Assembly: GCF_027570075.1 (NCBI RefSeq)
Contig: NZ_JAKMUS010000007.1
Span: 40,486 to 104,485, forward strand
Source: Corynebacterium meitnerae
GTDB lineage: Bacteria > Actinomycetota > Actinomycetes > Mycobacteriales > Mycobacteriaceae
Direction: 5' to 3'
DNA length: 64,000 nucleotides
Shown piece by piece: positions 20,465-29,876 of this stretch (position 1 is its first letter; each line of letters opens with the position of its first letter). The notes below the pieces were generated by a model, which did no database searches, had not been told where the DNA came from, and worked only from the letters and a program-made list of their open reading frames with translations. A program made the translations under genes and the position numbers.

Positions 20465-21292
20465 GTGGCACGGCGCGATGAAGAAGACATGAAGGGCATC
20501 AACTATGGCCGTCTTTCGGCCACGGTGATCCTCGTGCGCGATGGGGTGCAAGGCCTTGAGGTGTGGATGCAGGAGCGCGTTCTCACCATGGCTAATTACC
20601 CCGGCATGACTGTCTTTCCCGGCGGGGGCGTGGATATCCGTGACTTCCCGCTGAACAAGGACGAGGCAAAACAACTCTGGTCCGGCCGTTCGGTGAGCGA
20701 CCTTGCCAAGCAGCTCGACGTCAAGCCGCGCCAAGCCCACGCGCTTATGTTCGCTGCCGTGCGTGAACTCTTCGAGGAGACAGGCACGCTCTTGCTCGTG
20801 GACGACTCTGGGACCCTCCTGCGCGACGCCCGCCCCTTCCACCACGCTCGCAAGAGGCTGGAGAGCCACGAGCTCTCGTTTACGGAGCTACTGGAAGAAA
20901 CCGGCCTGGATGTGGACGCCTCGCTGCTCAAGCCGTCCGGCCGTTGGGTGGGGAAGTCCGAGAAAGGCGTCTGGTTCGACACCTTCACCTTTATCGCCGA
21001 ACTGCCGGAAGGCCAAGAGCCGGATGTGACGACGGGGGAGGCCAGTGATGCGAACTGGTTCCCGCCGACCCTGTTGCTGGATGGCTGGCGTCAAGGCCTC
21101 GTCCGGTTCGCCCCATCCACGTGGGCGCAGCTGTATGACATCTCCGAATTCAACAGCGTGGCTGAGATCATGGAGCACGTGAAGGGCCTGCCCATCGAAG
21201 CTGTCGTGGGCGACCCAGTAGACATTCCGCGGTACCGCGAGCTGTTCGAGTCCAACCCCGTCAACCGGATAGGCAAGCAATTTGAGCTTTAG
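20465..21292 (+). CDS. Nudix hydrolase, NUDT19/RP2-like, with split Nudix box
   Basis: A 275-aa Nudix protein. The box is divided: the glycine part FPGGGVD (residues 51-57) and the catalytic part RELFEETG (100-107) are separated by about 33 extra residues. This arrangement is known from NUDT19-type hydrolases acting on CoA derivatives and from related mycobacterial proteins. GTG 20465 has an excellent aaaaggagg Shine-Dalgarno; ATG 20489 is less favoured. Substrate not evident. Overlaps the next gene by 11 nt, so they are probably coupled. Confidence 0.85.
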   Translation: MARRDEEDMKGINYGRLSATVILVRDGVQGLEVWMQERVLTMANYPGMTVFPGGGVDIRDFPLNKDEAKQLWSGRSVSDLAKQLDVKPRQAHALMFAAVRELFEETGTLLLVDDSGTLLRDARPFHHARKRLESHELSFTELLEETGLDVDASLLKPSGRWVGKSEKGVWFDTFTFIAELPEGQEPDVTTGEASDANWFPPTLLLDGWRQGLVRFAPSTWAQLYDISEFNSVAEIMEHVKGLPIEAVVGDPVDIPRYRELFESNPVNRIGKQFEL

Positions 21293-22502
21293 CCCAGAAG
21301 ACGTCCACTTCCTCATCGCACACGCAGAGGAGATCACTGCGGCTGCAGATAAGGTGGAGCTGACCAAGAAGAGCGCCCTCGCGGACCACAAGAAACTGCA
21401 CGGCCAGTTCGGTGATCGCACACGCGCGGTCATGGAACTCATCCAAGCCCGCCAGACGCTTGCCCCCAAGATCGGGGAAGAGGCAAGCAGCCAGTGGCTG
21501 GCGGATAGTGATTCCGCACAGCAAGCCACCCCGCACGCTGTCGCACAGATCCGTGCTGAACGCATCGCACGCGCCGGGGCGTCCCTTGTTCATGACGTCA
21601 CGTGTTCCATCGGTACGGAAGCCCCCGCGATCACTGCGACAGGGATGGACTACCTGGGGACTGACCTGGACTACACGCGCCTGCTCATGGCACAGCACAA
21701 CTTGCGGGTAGTTACGGGGAAGCGAGGTAGCGGAACGGCGTGGGTTGCCCAGGCCGATGCCCTGGCACCCGTGACCACACCGGCTAGCAGTTCCGGCCCG
21801 CGAATCCGTGCCTGCTCCGGCTCCGGGCCCGGTCGCGTTATCGTGGCGGATCCCGCGCGCCGGGCTGATGGGCGCCGCATCACGGACCCGGCCAAGCTCA
21901 TCCCGCCGCTGCCGGATCTCATCGACGCCTACCCGGGTGCGGCATTGGCTATCAAATGTGCGCCGGGCATTGATTACTCGGAGTGGCACGGCCTTGTCAG
22001 CGTCGTGAGTGTGGACGGTGGTGTGAAGGAAGCGTGCCTGTACACGCCCGACCTCGCGGACCATCGCCGGGAGGCCGTGGTCATCCGGGACGGTTTCATG
22101 GAAACGGTGACGGATGATGGGGGTGCGGTTGACGTCCATAAGCCAAAAAGCTTCATCGTGGATCCAGACGGCGCGATCGTGCGCGCGGGCCTTGTTCAGC
22201 AGTGGGGCGCGCGCCACGGGCTGACCATGCTCGATCCGCACATTGCTTATCTATCTGGTGATGAGTTACCGCAAGGCTATTCCGGATTTCCATTCATCGA
22301 GGAGGTGCCGTTGAAGAAGCTGCGGCCCGCCCTGCAAGCGCACGGCGCGGGTGCGCTGGAGATCCTCGTTCGCGGTGTTGATGTGAACCCTGACCAGCTG
22401 CGCAGCAAATTGAAGCTCAAAGGTTCCCGGTCGATGGCTGTTGTCATCGCGCGGGTGGGGGATAGTGCCACAGCCTTCATCTGCGATGCGCGCGTGCGCT
22501 AG
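21282..22502 (+). CDS. THUMP-like domain class I methyltransferase homologue
   Basis: A 406-aa protein of the actinobacterial 'THUMP-like domain' family. The middle resembles a SAM-dependent methyltransferase (VHDVTCSIGTEAPAI, MDYLGTDLDYTRLLMAQHN, VIVADPARRADGRR). The C-terminal part has HKPKSFIVDPDGAIVRAGLVQ and a THUMP-like end. SAM-binding motif I is weak, so activity is uncertain; an RNA or tRNA substrate is possible. Translation seems to start at TTG 21282, since no other in-frame start lies near and the next ATG removes about 50 conserved residues. Confidence 0.75.
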   Translation: MSFSPEDVHFLIAHAEEITAAADKVELTKKSALADHKKLHGQFGDRTRAVMELIQARQTLAPKIGEEASSQWLADSDSAQQATPHAVAQIRAERIARAGASLVHDVTCSIGTEAPAITATGMDYLGTDLDYTRLLMAQHNLRVVTGKRGSGTAWVAQADALAPVTTPASSSGPRIRACSGSGPGRVIVADPARRADGRRITDPAKLIPPLPDLIDAYPGAALAIKCAPGIDYSEWHGLVSVVSVDGGVKEACLYTPDLADHRREAVVIRDGFMETVTDDGGAVDVHKPKSFIVDPDGAIVRAGLVQQWGARHGLTMLDPHIAYLSGDELPQGYSGFPFIEEVPLKKLRPALQAHGAGALEILVRGVDVNPDQLRSKLKLKGSRSMAVVIARVGDSATAFICDARVR

Positions 22503-22543
22503 GCTTGGGCGTTGCAAAATTCACAACGGAAGGTGATTTTTCC

Positions 22544-23329
22544 ATGCCCACCATTGCTGTGTTGGTGAAAAACGTGCCCGACACGTGGTCGGCGAAGACG
22601 CTCGAGCCGGACAACACGCTCGATCGTGCGAGCGCCGACAATGTTCTCGATGAGATCAACGAGTACGCCGTTGAGGCTGCTCTACGTCTGCGTGATGCTG
22701 GCGATTACAAGGTTGTCGCTGTGACCATGGGGCCGGAAGGCTGCGAGGAAGCATTGCGCAAGGCCATCGCGATGGGCGCGGATGATGCAGTTTCGCTTAT
22801 CGACGACGCCCTGGCCGGCTGCGACGCCATCGGCACCGCTTGGGCCCTGCACAATGTGTTGAACACTCTCGATGATGTGGCTCTGGTGATCGCCGGCAAT
22901 CAGTCCTCGGATGGTGAGACCGGTGCTGTGCCTGGTCTGCTGGCTGAGTACCGCCAGATCCCGGCCCTAACGCAGGTGCATGGGCTGCGTCTTACCGGTG
23001 ATGTGATCGCCGGGACACGTGAGGATGACCACGGCACGTGGGAGCTGGAAGCGCCACTGCCGGCCCTGGTGACGGTGACCGAGCTTGCGGACAAGCCGCG
23101 TTTCCCGAACTTCAAGGGCATGATGGCTGCGAAGAAGCACGAGATCACACGCCTGAGCCTGAGCGATATTGGCGTGGATCCGGCACAGGTGGGTCTGGCC
23201 CATGCTGCGACGTCCGTCACCGCCGCATCCGAGATCCCCGCCCGCGATGGTGGCGAGGTCCTGGAAGGCCCCGCCGCCGACATTGCCGCCCAGGTTGTTG
23301 AGCGCCTGGCAGAACGAAACCTCATCTAA
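22544..23329 (+). CDS. etfB: Electron transfer flavoprotein beta subunit
   Basis: Carries electrons from acyl-CoA and other dehydrogenases to the quinone pool together with EtfA, and binds AMP. The 261 residues include IAVLVKNVPDTW, AVTMGPEGCEEALRKAIAMGAD and VIAGNQSSDGETGAVPGLLAEY. I chose ATG 22544 with ggaagg ten bases upstream; an upstream in-frame GTG at 22505 adds non-conserved residues. It forms an etfB-etfA-cysteine desulfurase run as in other Mycobacteriales. Confidence 0.95.
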   Translation: MPTIAVLVKNVPDTWSAKTLEPDNTLDRASADNVLDEINEYAVEAALRLRDAGDYKVVAVTMGPEGCEEALRKAIAMGADDAVSLIDDALAGCDAIGTAWALHNVLNTLDDVALVIAGNQSSDGETGAVPGLLAEYRQIPALTQVHGLRLTGDVIAGTREDDHGTWELEAPLPALVTVTELADKPRFPNFKGMMAAKKHEITRLSLSDIGVDPAQVGLAHAATSVTAASEIPARDGGEVLEGPAADIAAQVVERLAERNLI

Positions 23330-23342
23330 GGAGCCTTGATTC

Positions 23343-24296
23343 ATGCACGTCTACGTACTTGTTGAACACACGGGCTCGACCTTGAGCCCCATCACCGGTG
23401 AACTGATCACCGCAGCACGCCCGCTCGGCGTGGTGTCCGCTGTTGTTGTTGGTTCCCCTGGGGACGCTGCGGCGCTGGCGCCGTCCTTGGCTGAGCTTGG
23501 TGCCGCCCAGGTGATCGACGCTTCGGCCGAAGATTACAACTCGCGCCTGATCACTCCTGAGGTGGATGCGTTGCAGGCCCTCGGTGCTGCCAACCCGGCG
23601 CCGATTGTCATCGCAGCAACCGCCACGGGCAATGAGATCGCTGGCCGCCTGGCTGCCCGCTTGGGCGCTGGTGTGCTGACGAATGTCGTGGGTATCGCTG
23701 CGGATAAGACTGCGCAGCATGAGATCTTCGGTGGCGCTTACAAGACCACCGCTGCCGCTGGTGGCGCAACCCCGATTTACACTCTGCGCCCAGGCTCCGT
23801 GAAGGCAGTGCCGGAAGCTGCTGCCGGCCAGGTGGCCCCGATGCCACTGCCGGCTGCCACTACTCGTGATGTCCGCGTCACGTCCTTCACCCCGAAGGTG
23901 CGCGCTGACCGTCCGGAGCTCACCCAGGCGGCCACGGTTGTCTCTGGTGGCCGCGGTATCGGCGATGCAGACGGCTTCCGTACCTATGTTGAGGGTCTTG
24001 CGGACGAACTCGGTGCCGCTGTTGGTTCCACCCGTGACATCGTCGATCTGGGCTACGCCGATCCGGAAACCCAGGTGGGGCAGACCGGTGCCACCGTGTC
24101 CCCGGACCTGTACATCGCACTGGGTATCTCGGGCGCGATCCAGCACACCTCCGGTATGCAGACATCCGGCACCATCGTCGCTGTGAACCAGGACCGTGAC
24201 GAGCCGATCTTTGCTATTTCCGACATCGGTGTGGTTGCTGATGTCGAGGAGTTCGTGCCCGAACTGATCAAGGCACTGCAGGCGCGCAAGCAGTAA
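23343..24296 (+). CDS. etfA: Electron transfer flavoprotein alpha subunit
   Basis: FAD-binding partner of EtfB, 317 residues. The C-terminal FAD domain has VVSGGRGIGDADGF, GSTRDIVDLGY, QVGQTGATVSPDLYIALGISGAIQH and VNQDRDEPIF, the expected order. ATG 23343 has aaggagcc upstream, 13 nt after etfB. The N-terminal domain is the usual alpha/beta fold. Confidence 0.96.
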   Translation: MHVYVLVEHTGSTLSPITGELITAARPLGVVSAVVVGSPGDAAALAPSLAELGAAQVIDASAEDYNSRLITPEVDALQALGAANPAPIVIAATATGNEIAGRLAARLGAGVLTNVVGIAADKTAQHEIFGGAYKTTAAAGGATPIYTLRPGSVKAVPEAAAGQVAPMPLPAATTRDVRVTSFTPKVRADRPELTQAATVVSGGRGIGDADGFRTYVEGLADELGAAVGSTRDIVDLGYADPETQVGQTGATVSPDLYIALGISGAIQHTSGMQTSGTIVAVNQDRDEPIFAISDIGVVADVEEFVPELIKALQARKQ

Positions 24297-24300
24297 ACCT

Positions 24301-25437
24301 GTGGTGAGCTACTTCGATCACGCCGCCACCACGCCCATGCGTCAGGTGGCGGTTGACACATGGGTGGAGCATGCCCACTTTCTCAACCCCGGCGGGCAGT
24401 ACCGCTCCGGCCGTGAGGCGAATGCCGTGCTGGCCCAAGCCCGCGAAACCATCGCGGGCATTCTGGGCGCGGACCCTGTCGAGGTGATCTTCACCGGCTC
24501 CGGCACGGAGGCCGATAATTTGGCCATCCGCGGTTTCGCCGGGACTCCTGGCGCGCGCATCGTGTCTACCCCACTTGAGCATCCCGCGGTGCGTGAAACT
24601 GTCACGGACCTAGAAAAGCGTGGCGCTGCAGTTGACCTGCTGCCGGCGGGGCCGGATGGACTCGTGCAGCTTACATGCGCCCTCGATCAGCCCGCCGACG
24701 TTGTCACGTGCATGTGGGCCAATAATGAGACGGGCGCGATCCAGCCCATCGCCGACGTTATTTCCCGTGCCACCGCCACCGGTTCACCCGTTCACGTGGA
24801 TGCGGTACAGGTGGTGGGCCATTTGCCGGTAGATTTCCATGCACTTGGCGCAACAACACTCGCCGCCAGCGCCCACAAGTTTGGCGGTCCGCGTGGCGTG
24901 GGCATCTTGCTCGCGCGCCGTTCGCCGGCACCTTCCCCGGTTCTCACCGGCGGGGGACAGCAGCGTGGCCTGCGCCCGGGAACCGTGGACGTCGCCGCAG
25001 CAGCAGCCGCCGCCGCCGCACTGGAAGAAGCGGTGGCAGAGATGGATGCGGAAAACAAGCGACTCTCGAAGCTTCGCGATGATCTCATCGTCGCCGCCAC
25101 CCACTCCATCCCGGATGCTTACGCCACGGTTCTTGGGGCGGAGCAGCCGCCCCACGTCTTGCCGGGCCATGCTCACCTGGTCTTCCCTGGGGCCAATGGG
25201 GACGCGATGATCATGCTCTTGGACAGCCACGGCATCGAGGCATCCACGGGTTCCGCGTGCAACAACGGTGTGAATCAGCGCAGTCATGTCCTTGAAGCGA
25301 TGGGGCTGCCCGCGGATCACGCGGATGGCGCATTGCGTTTCACGCTCGGACGGACCACCACGCAGGAGGACGTTGATCGCCTCATAACAGTCCTGCCTGA
25401 CGTGATTGAAAAAGCACGAAGCGTGGGGTCTCTCTAG
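24301..25437 (+). CDS. NifS/IscS-like cysteine desulfurase
   Basis: PLP enzyme that takes sulfur from cysteine as a persulfide. The 378 residues begin YFDHAATTPMR and carry the PLP lysine K193 (ASAHKFGGPRG) and the catalytic loop cysteine C320 (STGSACNNGVNQRSH). The start is GTG 24301 or 24304, four to seven bases after etfA. A desulfurase next to mnmA in M. tuberculosis (Rv3025c-Rv3024c, from memory) supplies tRNA thiolation. Here a lysozyme and an exporter locus separate it from mnmA, but the same role is likely. Supplying Fe-S assembly is an alternative. Confidence 0.9.
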   Translation: MVSYFDHAATTPMRQVAVDTWVEHAHFLNPGGQYRSGREANAVLAQARETIAGILGADPVEVIFTGSGTEADNLAIRGFAGTPGARIVSTPLEHPAVRETVTDLEKRGAAVDLLPAGPDGLVQLTCALDQPADVVTCMWANNETGAIQPIADVISRATATGSPVHVDAVQVVGHLPVDFHALGATTLAASAHKFGGPRGVGILLARRSPAPSPVLTGGGQQRGLRPGTVDVAAAAAAAAALEEAVAEMDAENKRLSKLRDDLIVAATHSIPDAYATVLGAEQPPHVLPGHAHLVFPGANGDAMIMLLDSHGIEASTGSACNNGVNQRSHVLEAMGLPADHADGALRFTLGRTTTQEDVDRLITVLPDVIEKARSVGSL

Positions 25438-25484
25438 TCCAGAAATTCTGCGTGTCGCATGAGGCGTGTGTGACTTGTGTGAAC

Positions 25485-25500
25485 TACGGTGCAGAACATG
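25485..25500 (+). promoter_or_regulatory. -10 box for a leaderless lysozyme transcript
   Basis: TACGGT at 25485-25490, then 7 nt, then ATG 25498, with no Shine-Dalgarno. Confidence 0.45.
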
Positions 25501-26565
25501 ACTCGTTTTATGCGCCCCGCAGCCCTGCTCACTTCCGCTGCAATCGCCCTTGGTGGCATCTTTGCCGCCGGTAATGTGAACGCTGATAGCCCCGCTGATT
25601 GGGTTAATGGCGTGGATGTTTCCCACCACCAGGACACGGGTGGGGATTCCATCGCGTGGCATGAGGTGCGCGACGATAACCACAAGTTCGCCTTCATCAA
25701 GGCGACTGAGGGGCAGGATTACACGGATGACGCTTTTGCCAAGTTCGCACAGGGCGCTATTGATTCCGGCATGGCAGTGGGTGCCTACCACTACGCTCGC
25801 CCGGCAAAGGATCCGGTCACGCAGGCACAGAACCTTGCCCGTGCCTACAACTCTGTTCCGGGCCTGACCTTGCCGCCGGTGCTGGATCTGGAGGTCGACG
25901 AGGGCCTAAGCGCCGAGCAGCTCACGGAGTGGACCCGCGCTTTCCTGACGGAGGTGGAGAACCAGACTGGTCGCCGCCCGATTCTGTACACCTACCGCTA
26001 CTTCTGGTTGGAGCAGATGAACAACACCGGCGAGTTCGCCGACTACCCACTGTGGCTGGCTGCCTACCAGAACACCGCCCCGGCACCGGTTGGTGGCTGG
26101 GACAAGGTAGACATCTGGCAGCGTTCTGAGTCCGGCCGCGTCGCCGGCATCAACACCCCGGTGGACTTGAACCTGTTTAACGGCAACCATGGCCAGTTCG
26201 CACGCTTCCTTGCTGGTGATCTGAACGCCACCGGCGGCATTTTGGAGCCACTGCAGGACCAGCCGATCGAAGGCGGTATCTCTGACTCCTTGCGTGTCCT
26301 TGAGCAGTCCAACACGGCTCTCGCCGCAGCCATTCTCGGCATGGCTTCCGGCGTGCTCGCCCCGGAGCAGGTAGAAAACGCTGCCCAGACCTTCGGCTTT
26401 GATGCTGGCGATGCCCACAACATCGCGGACACCGCCCGCCTCCAGGTGGAAAACGGCACCCTGCCTATCGATGACCTGAACAAGATGATGGTGGGCGACG
26501 AATACTCCGTCGGCGACCTGCTCATCCTCCTGGACAACGCCAACAAGCAGAACGAGGGTAAGTAG
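25498..26565 (+). CDS. Secreted GH25 lysozyme (muramidase)
   Basis: Cleaves the MurNAc-GlcNAc bond of peptidoglycan. The 355-aa precursor has a signal peptide (about residues 1-29, hydrophobic core LLTSAAIALGGIFAAG, probable cleavage after VNA). The GH25 barrel follows with catalytic D40 (GVDVSHHQ) and D130/E132 (VLDLEVD). It ends with FNGNHGQFARFLAG. About 110 further residues form a helical C-terminal part (SDSLRVLEQSNTALAAAIL, LRL-type repeats) that resembles no wall-binding module I know. May act in wall turnover or against competitors. Strand and neighbours suggest its own promoter. Confidence 0.9.
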   Translation: MTRFMRPAALLTSAAIALGGIFAAGNVNADSPADWVNGVDVSHHQDTGGDSIAWHEVRDDNHKFAFIKATEGQDYTDDAFAKFAQGAIDSGMAVGAYHYARPAKDPVTQAQNLARAYNSVPGLTLPPVLDLEVDEGLSAEQLTEWTRAFLTEVENQTGRRPILYTYRYFWLEQMNNTGEFADYPLWLAAYQNTAPAPVGGWDKVDIWQRSESGRVAGINTPVDLNLFNGNHGQFARFLAGDLNATGGILEPLQDQPIEGGISDSLRVLEQSNTALAAAILGMASGVLAPEQVENAAQTFGFDAGDAHNIADTARLQVENGTLPIDDLNKMMVGDEYSVGDLLILLDNANKQNEGK

Positions 26566-26568
26566 CTT

Positions 26569-27366
26569 CTAGCCCGCAGGTGCGTCCTCGCGTGGCGTCG
26601 CGGAAGCCGCCATATCGCGTGCCCACCTGTCACCGTTGAAATGAGCGGGCACTCCGCCCCCGAGCAACCTCCGGGTCAGCTCGGGGGTTTCGCGTATCTC
26701 GGCCCGGGAGCCAATCAAGATGATGTTGCCGTAGCGCCGTCCCTTCAGCATCGGCGGATCAGCAATCACCGCCAAGTGCGGGAAGACCTCCGCCATGCCC
26801 GCCAGCTCCTCGCGCGCTTCTTTCAGGTCACCGTGCGAACCGCAGTTAGCCACGTACAAACCATTCGGGGAGAGGGAGCGGAGGCACTGGCGGAAGAAGG
26901 GGAGTGTCGTCAAGCTTTTTGGCGTCGTGGCTGACTCGAAGACATCGCGGATGATCACGTCGCGCGAAGACTCAACGAATCCGTCGGTGACTTCGCGCGC
27001 ATCGCCCACGCGGATCTTCACCAGCGGCGAGCGCGGAATATCGAATTTCTCCCGCGCGAGCTGCGCCAAATCCATGTCCCATTCCACGACCGTGTTACGC
27101 GAATGCGGCCAGACATGCGCGAAGTAGCGTGGCAGCGAACACCCTGCGCCGCCCAGGTGCGTCAGGCGCGGCTTCTCCCATGCACGGGTTTCTTCGATCG
27201 CGGCGGCGATCCAGCGCATGTATTCGAAATCGAGGCGCTCCGGCTCACCCGGCACGATGTGCGAGCTGGGAACACCATTGACGAGCAACAGCATCGACCC
27301 GTCCGGTTCGTGGATGATCTCCGCGAGGCCGGTGTCAATCTCAAAGTTTTCGCTTTTCTGGGCCAT
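26569..27366 (-). CDS. Spermidine-synthase-like methyltransferase-fold protein
   Basis: A 265-aa Rossmann protein of the SpeE-like superfamily. It has RLTHLGGAGCSLPRYFAHVWP in place of the GGGDG loop, the acidic strand-2 end VVEWDMDLAQLAREKF, VRVGDAREV-type motif VGDAREVTDGF and the catalytic-region strand DVIIRDVFES. The polyamine-binding residues of true SpeE are not obvious, so transfer of an aminopropyl group is doubtful; methylation or an orphan role is possible. ATG 27366 begins MAQKSENFEID, 11 nt after the exporter operon's last gene, so it may be co-transcribed. Confidence 0.8.
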   Translation of the reverse strand: MAQKSENFEIDTGLAEIIHEPDGSMLLLVNGVPSSHIVPGEPERLDFEYMRWIAAAIEETRAWEKPRLTHLGGAGCSLPRYFAHVWPHSRNTVVEWDMDLAQLAREKFDIPRSPLVKIRVGDAREVTDGFVESSRDVIIRDVFESATTPKSLTTLPFFRQCLRSLSPNGLYVANCGSHGDLKEAREELAGMAEVFPHLAVIADPPMLKGRRYGNIILIGSRAEIRETPELTRRLLGGGVPAHFNGDRWARDMAASATPREDAPAG

Positions 27367-27377
27367 ACCTGCCGAGA

Positions 27378-28127
27378 CTACAGATCCACATCCGTTGCTC
27401 GGAGATAAGCAGTGGCGGCGAGCCACCCGGCCAGCGTCAGGACGGTGGACGCGATTGTGACCTGGATTATTGTTACTTCGTTGATTGTCCCTGCTTCTGC
27501 GACTGCACTGCTGCCCAGCCATAGGGTGTCAGTGAGTAGCCCTGGTGGCAAGACGAAGCGGGCGAAGGTCGCACCTGAAGCGAGAACGCCGAATGAGAAG
27601 ATGCTGGCGACCAGAGCGATGGCGATGGGACCTGTGAAATTGCGAATCACCATCGACAGCAAGGACTGCCATGCAGACACCGCAGCAGCTGGCAGTAATG
27701 AGAGAAGCGCGACCACACCGAATGAGCCAGGTGGTGTGCCGGGCACGCCGAGGACAAAACCCACGCCGATGGCCAAGACAACGAGCACTGCCTGCATCGC
27801 TGCCACCGCAATCGTAATCGCGGCGATTTTGGAGGCGGTCAAACTGCCCGCCGACCGGGTGGAGGTAAGCAGCGAATGCCAGTTGTGGCCGCGGTGCTCG
27901 ACGCGCCAGGCAGCGGAGGCGATGATGGCGATACCGGCTGTCATGAAGATCATCCCGTAGAAGAGCATGATCTGGGAGAGATAACTGGTCCACCCGGCAT
28001 CGAGTTGCCCTTGGTTACCCGCGTAGTTTCCAGCCCCGATTGCTACCGCGATGAGCGGAACGAGAGTAAGTACAGCCCACATGTGGGACCTGCGGAATTT
28101 CAAAAGGTCGTTACACAGCAACTTCAT
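27378..28127 (-). CDS. ABC-2 type exporter permease (second)
   Basis: A 249-aa membrane protein with about six hydrophobic segments and an N-terminal cytosolic stretch MKLLCNDLLKFRRSH. The size and paired arrangement match the lantibiotic-immunity / bacitracin-type ABC-2 permeases (EcsB/LanE-G like). I chose ATG 28127, which starts just after the first permease gene; upstream in-frame residues are a shadow of that gene. Works with the permease and ATPase upstream. Confidence 0.88.
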   Translation of the reverse strand: MKLLCNDLLKFRRSHMWAVLTLVPLIAVAIGAGNYAGNQGQLDAGWTSYLSQIMLFYGMIFMTAGIAIIASAAWRVEHRGHNWHSLLTSTRSAGSLTASKIAAITIAVAAMQAVLVVLAIGVGFVLGVPGTPPGSFGVVALLSLLPAAAVSAWQSLLSMVIRNFTGPIAIALVASIFSFGVLASGATFARFVLPPGLLTDTLWLGSSAVAEAGTINEVTIIQVTIASTVLTLAGWLAATAYLRATDVDL

Positions 28128-28132
28128 GTTTT

Positions 28133-28879
28133 CTAGAGCTCCTTCTGATCGAGCATGCGGGTTGCCGCAGTAACAACAGCGACGGCGGTGATGATGTAGA
28201 TGCCCCACACGCACCAGTGCGGGGTAGTCGGCGCGATGCCTGAGTCACCAAAGGTGAACGGGGTCAGCATGGCGAAGTATCCGAAAGGATTGATAGCGGC
28301 CAGCCATGTCGGCGAGAGCAGTGCGGCAACGCCGAGGAAGCCACCGACGACGCCGATCGCCAGAACAACAATCTGGGAGTCGGTCACCGCAGCCAACCAC
28401 AACATGACGGCGAGCAGGGTAAGTGAGGTGCCGAGTGCTCCCAGACCGAAAAGCACCCAGGTGGAAAGCATCTCGGAGCCCGGTACCGGGGCGCCCATGA
28501 GGAGAGGTACGGCAATGACGCCTACGAATTCAACGAGGTTGAGCATGGCCACGAGCACCGTCGCCACGGCGAATTTGCGTACGATCAGTGTGCTCGGTGG
28601 CACACCGGCGATGGCGTTGAGGCGCCACCCGCCGTTGACGTTTTCGGTGTCCACCACTCGGCTGGCGACTACAGCCAACTGCAGGGGCGACAAGAACGCC
28701 AACGCCATGCAGTAGCCGACAAGATGACCAGCCCAGGAAGTCTCGGGGTCCGCGCGGAAATCGTCTATGCGGCCCCCGGCGAAGAGATTCATACCGGCGA
28801 ATAAGACAATTCCCGCACACAGCAGGAATCCGAGCAGCACGACCTTGGTGCGGCGCAGCTTTGCAATTTCGACGATCAT
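28133..28879 (-). CDS. ABC-2 type exporter permease (first)
   Basis: A 248-aa permease with about six membrane segments (VVLLGFLLCAGIVLFAGMNLF and others) and a conserved cytosolic loop with ASRVVDTENVNGGWRLNAIAG. That loop is similar to MutE/EpiE-type lantibiotic immunity permeases, in which a heterodimer sits on one ATPase. Its ATG overlaps the ATPase stop by four bases. Substrate unknown; a peptide antibiotic or a lipid is most likely. Confidence 0.88.
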   Translation of the reverse strand: MIVEIAKLRRTKVVLLGFLLCAGIVLFAGMNLFAGGRIDDFRADPETSWAGHLVGYCMALAFLSPLQLAVVASRVVDTENVNGGWRLNAIAGVPPSTLIVRKFAVATVLVAMLNLVEFVGVIAVPLLMGAPVPGSEMLSTWVLFGLGALGTSLTLLAVMLWLAAVTDSQIVVLAIGVVGGFLGVAALLSPTWLAAINPFGYFAMLTPFTFGDSGIAPTTPHWCVWGIYIITAVAVVTAATRMLDQKEL

Positions 28880-29793
28880 GCGCTCAAACCCTCCCGGCCC
28901 GTCAGTCCGATGAAGATCTCCTCGAGGCTTCGGCGTTTGCGCACTACCTGGTGCAGTGGAACTCCGTGTCTGACCAGGTGGGCGCAGACATCGGCGACCT
29001 GATCATCACTGAGCCCCTGTACTTCGAGTCCGCCAGCAACCTGCACGGGGCTCAGGGCAGCCAGAAGCGATGCGGCGGCCTCTGCAGAGGGGGTTTGGAT
29101 GAAGAGGTCGGGGAGTTGGGCGTCGTAAAGCTCTTGCTGCGAGCCTTGAAAGATGAGCCTGCCCCGGTCGATGATGGTCAGATTCGAGGCCATTTTCTCG
29201 ATTTCGGAGAGCAGGTGGCTGGATACCAGCACCGTGCGGCCTTCGTCCCGGGCGAGGCTGACGATAAGTGCGCGGATTTCCTCAATACCAGCCGGGTCGA
29301 GGCCGTTGGTGGGTTCGTCGAGGATGAGTATCTGCGGGTCGCGCGCGAGCGCCATCGCGATGCCGAGGCGTTGCTTCATGCCAAGCGAGTAGTTCTTAAC
29401 CAGCTTGTCCATGTGGTCGCCCAGGCGCACGAGCTCGATCGCACGTTGCGCATTTTCGGGAGAGGCGCCGAAGAGCCGCGACGCGATCTTCATGTTTTCG
29501 CCACCGGTCAAATGCGGGTATGCGGACGGCGCTTCGATAAGTGAACCGACGCCGGCGAGTACTTCGGAGCGGGTGGCGCGGTTCATGGGGCGCCCGAGCA
29601 TGCTGATTTGGCCACTGGAGGGTGTGACCAAACCGAGCAGCATTTTCATGGTGGTCGATTTGCCTGACCCGTTCGGACCGAGCAACCCGTGCACGGTACC
29701 GGGCTTAACATCCAAGCCAAGGTTGTTGACCACGGTTGTGCCACCGTACGTCTTTGTCAGACTTTCTGTCCTGATGATCGATGATGTCTCCAT
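28876..29793 (-). CDS. ABC exporter ATP-binding protein, lantibiotic/bacitracin type
   Basis: A 305-aa ATPase with Walker A GPNGSGKST, signature NYSLGMKQRLGIA, Walker B LILDEPTNGLDPAG and H-loop LVSSHLLSEI. The C-terminal ~90 residues follow the BcrA/LanF pattern. It is transcribed after a kinase/regulator pair and before two permeases, the layout of peptide-antibiotic sensing and detoxification loci. An 83-nt gap separates it from the regulator gene. Confidence 0.93.
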   Translation of the reverse strand: METSSIIRTESLTKTYGGTTVVNNLGLDVKPGTVHGLLGPNGSGKSTTMKMLLGLVTPSSGQISMLGRPMNRATRSEVLAGVGSLIEAPSAYPHLTGGENMKIASRLFGASPENAQRAIELVRLGDHMDKLVKNYSLGMKQRLGIAMALARDPQILILDEPTNGLDPAGIEEIRALIVSLARDEGRTVLVSSHLLSEIEKMASNLTIIDRGRLIFQGSQQELYDAQLPDLFIQTPSAEAAASLLAALSPVQVAGGLEVQGLSDDQVADVCAHLVRHGVPLHQVVRKRRSLEEIFIGLTGREGLSA

Positions 29794-29876
29794 GCACTCA
29801 AGGTTCCCGCACCACCAGCAGGTTCCGCGTCGGCGCGGGGCATGATCTTCGCTGTCCTACTCGGGTATGACGCGCT

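Noticed and set aside
19410..20471. Upstream continuation of the glgE frame by 354 codons
   Set aside because: It is the reverse strand of the ABC ATPase gene; glgE similarity begins at the ATG at 19409, which has a Shine-Dalgarno.
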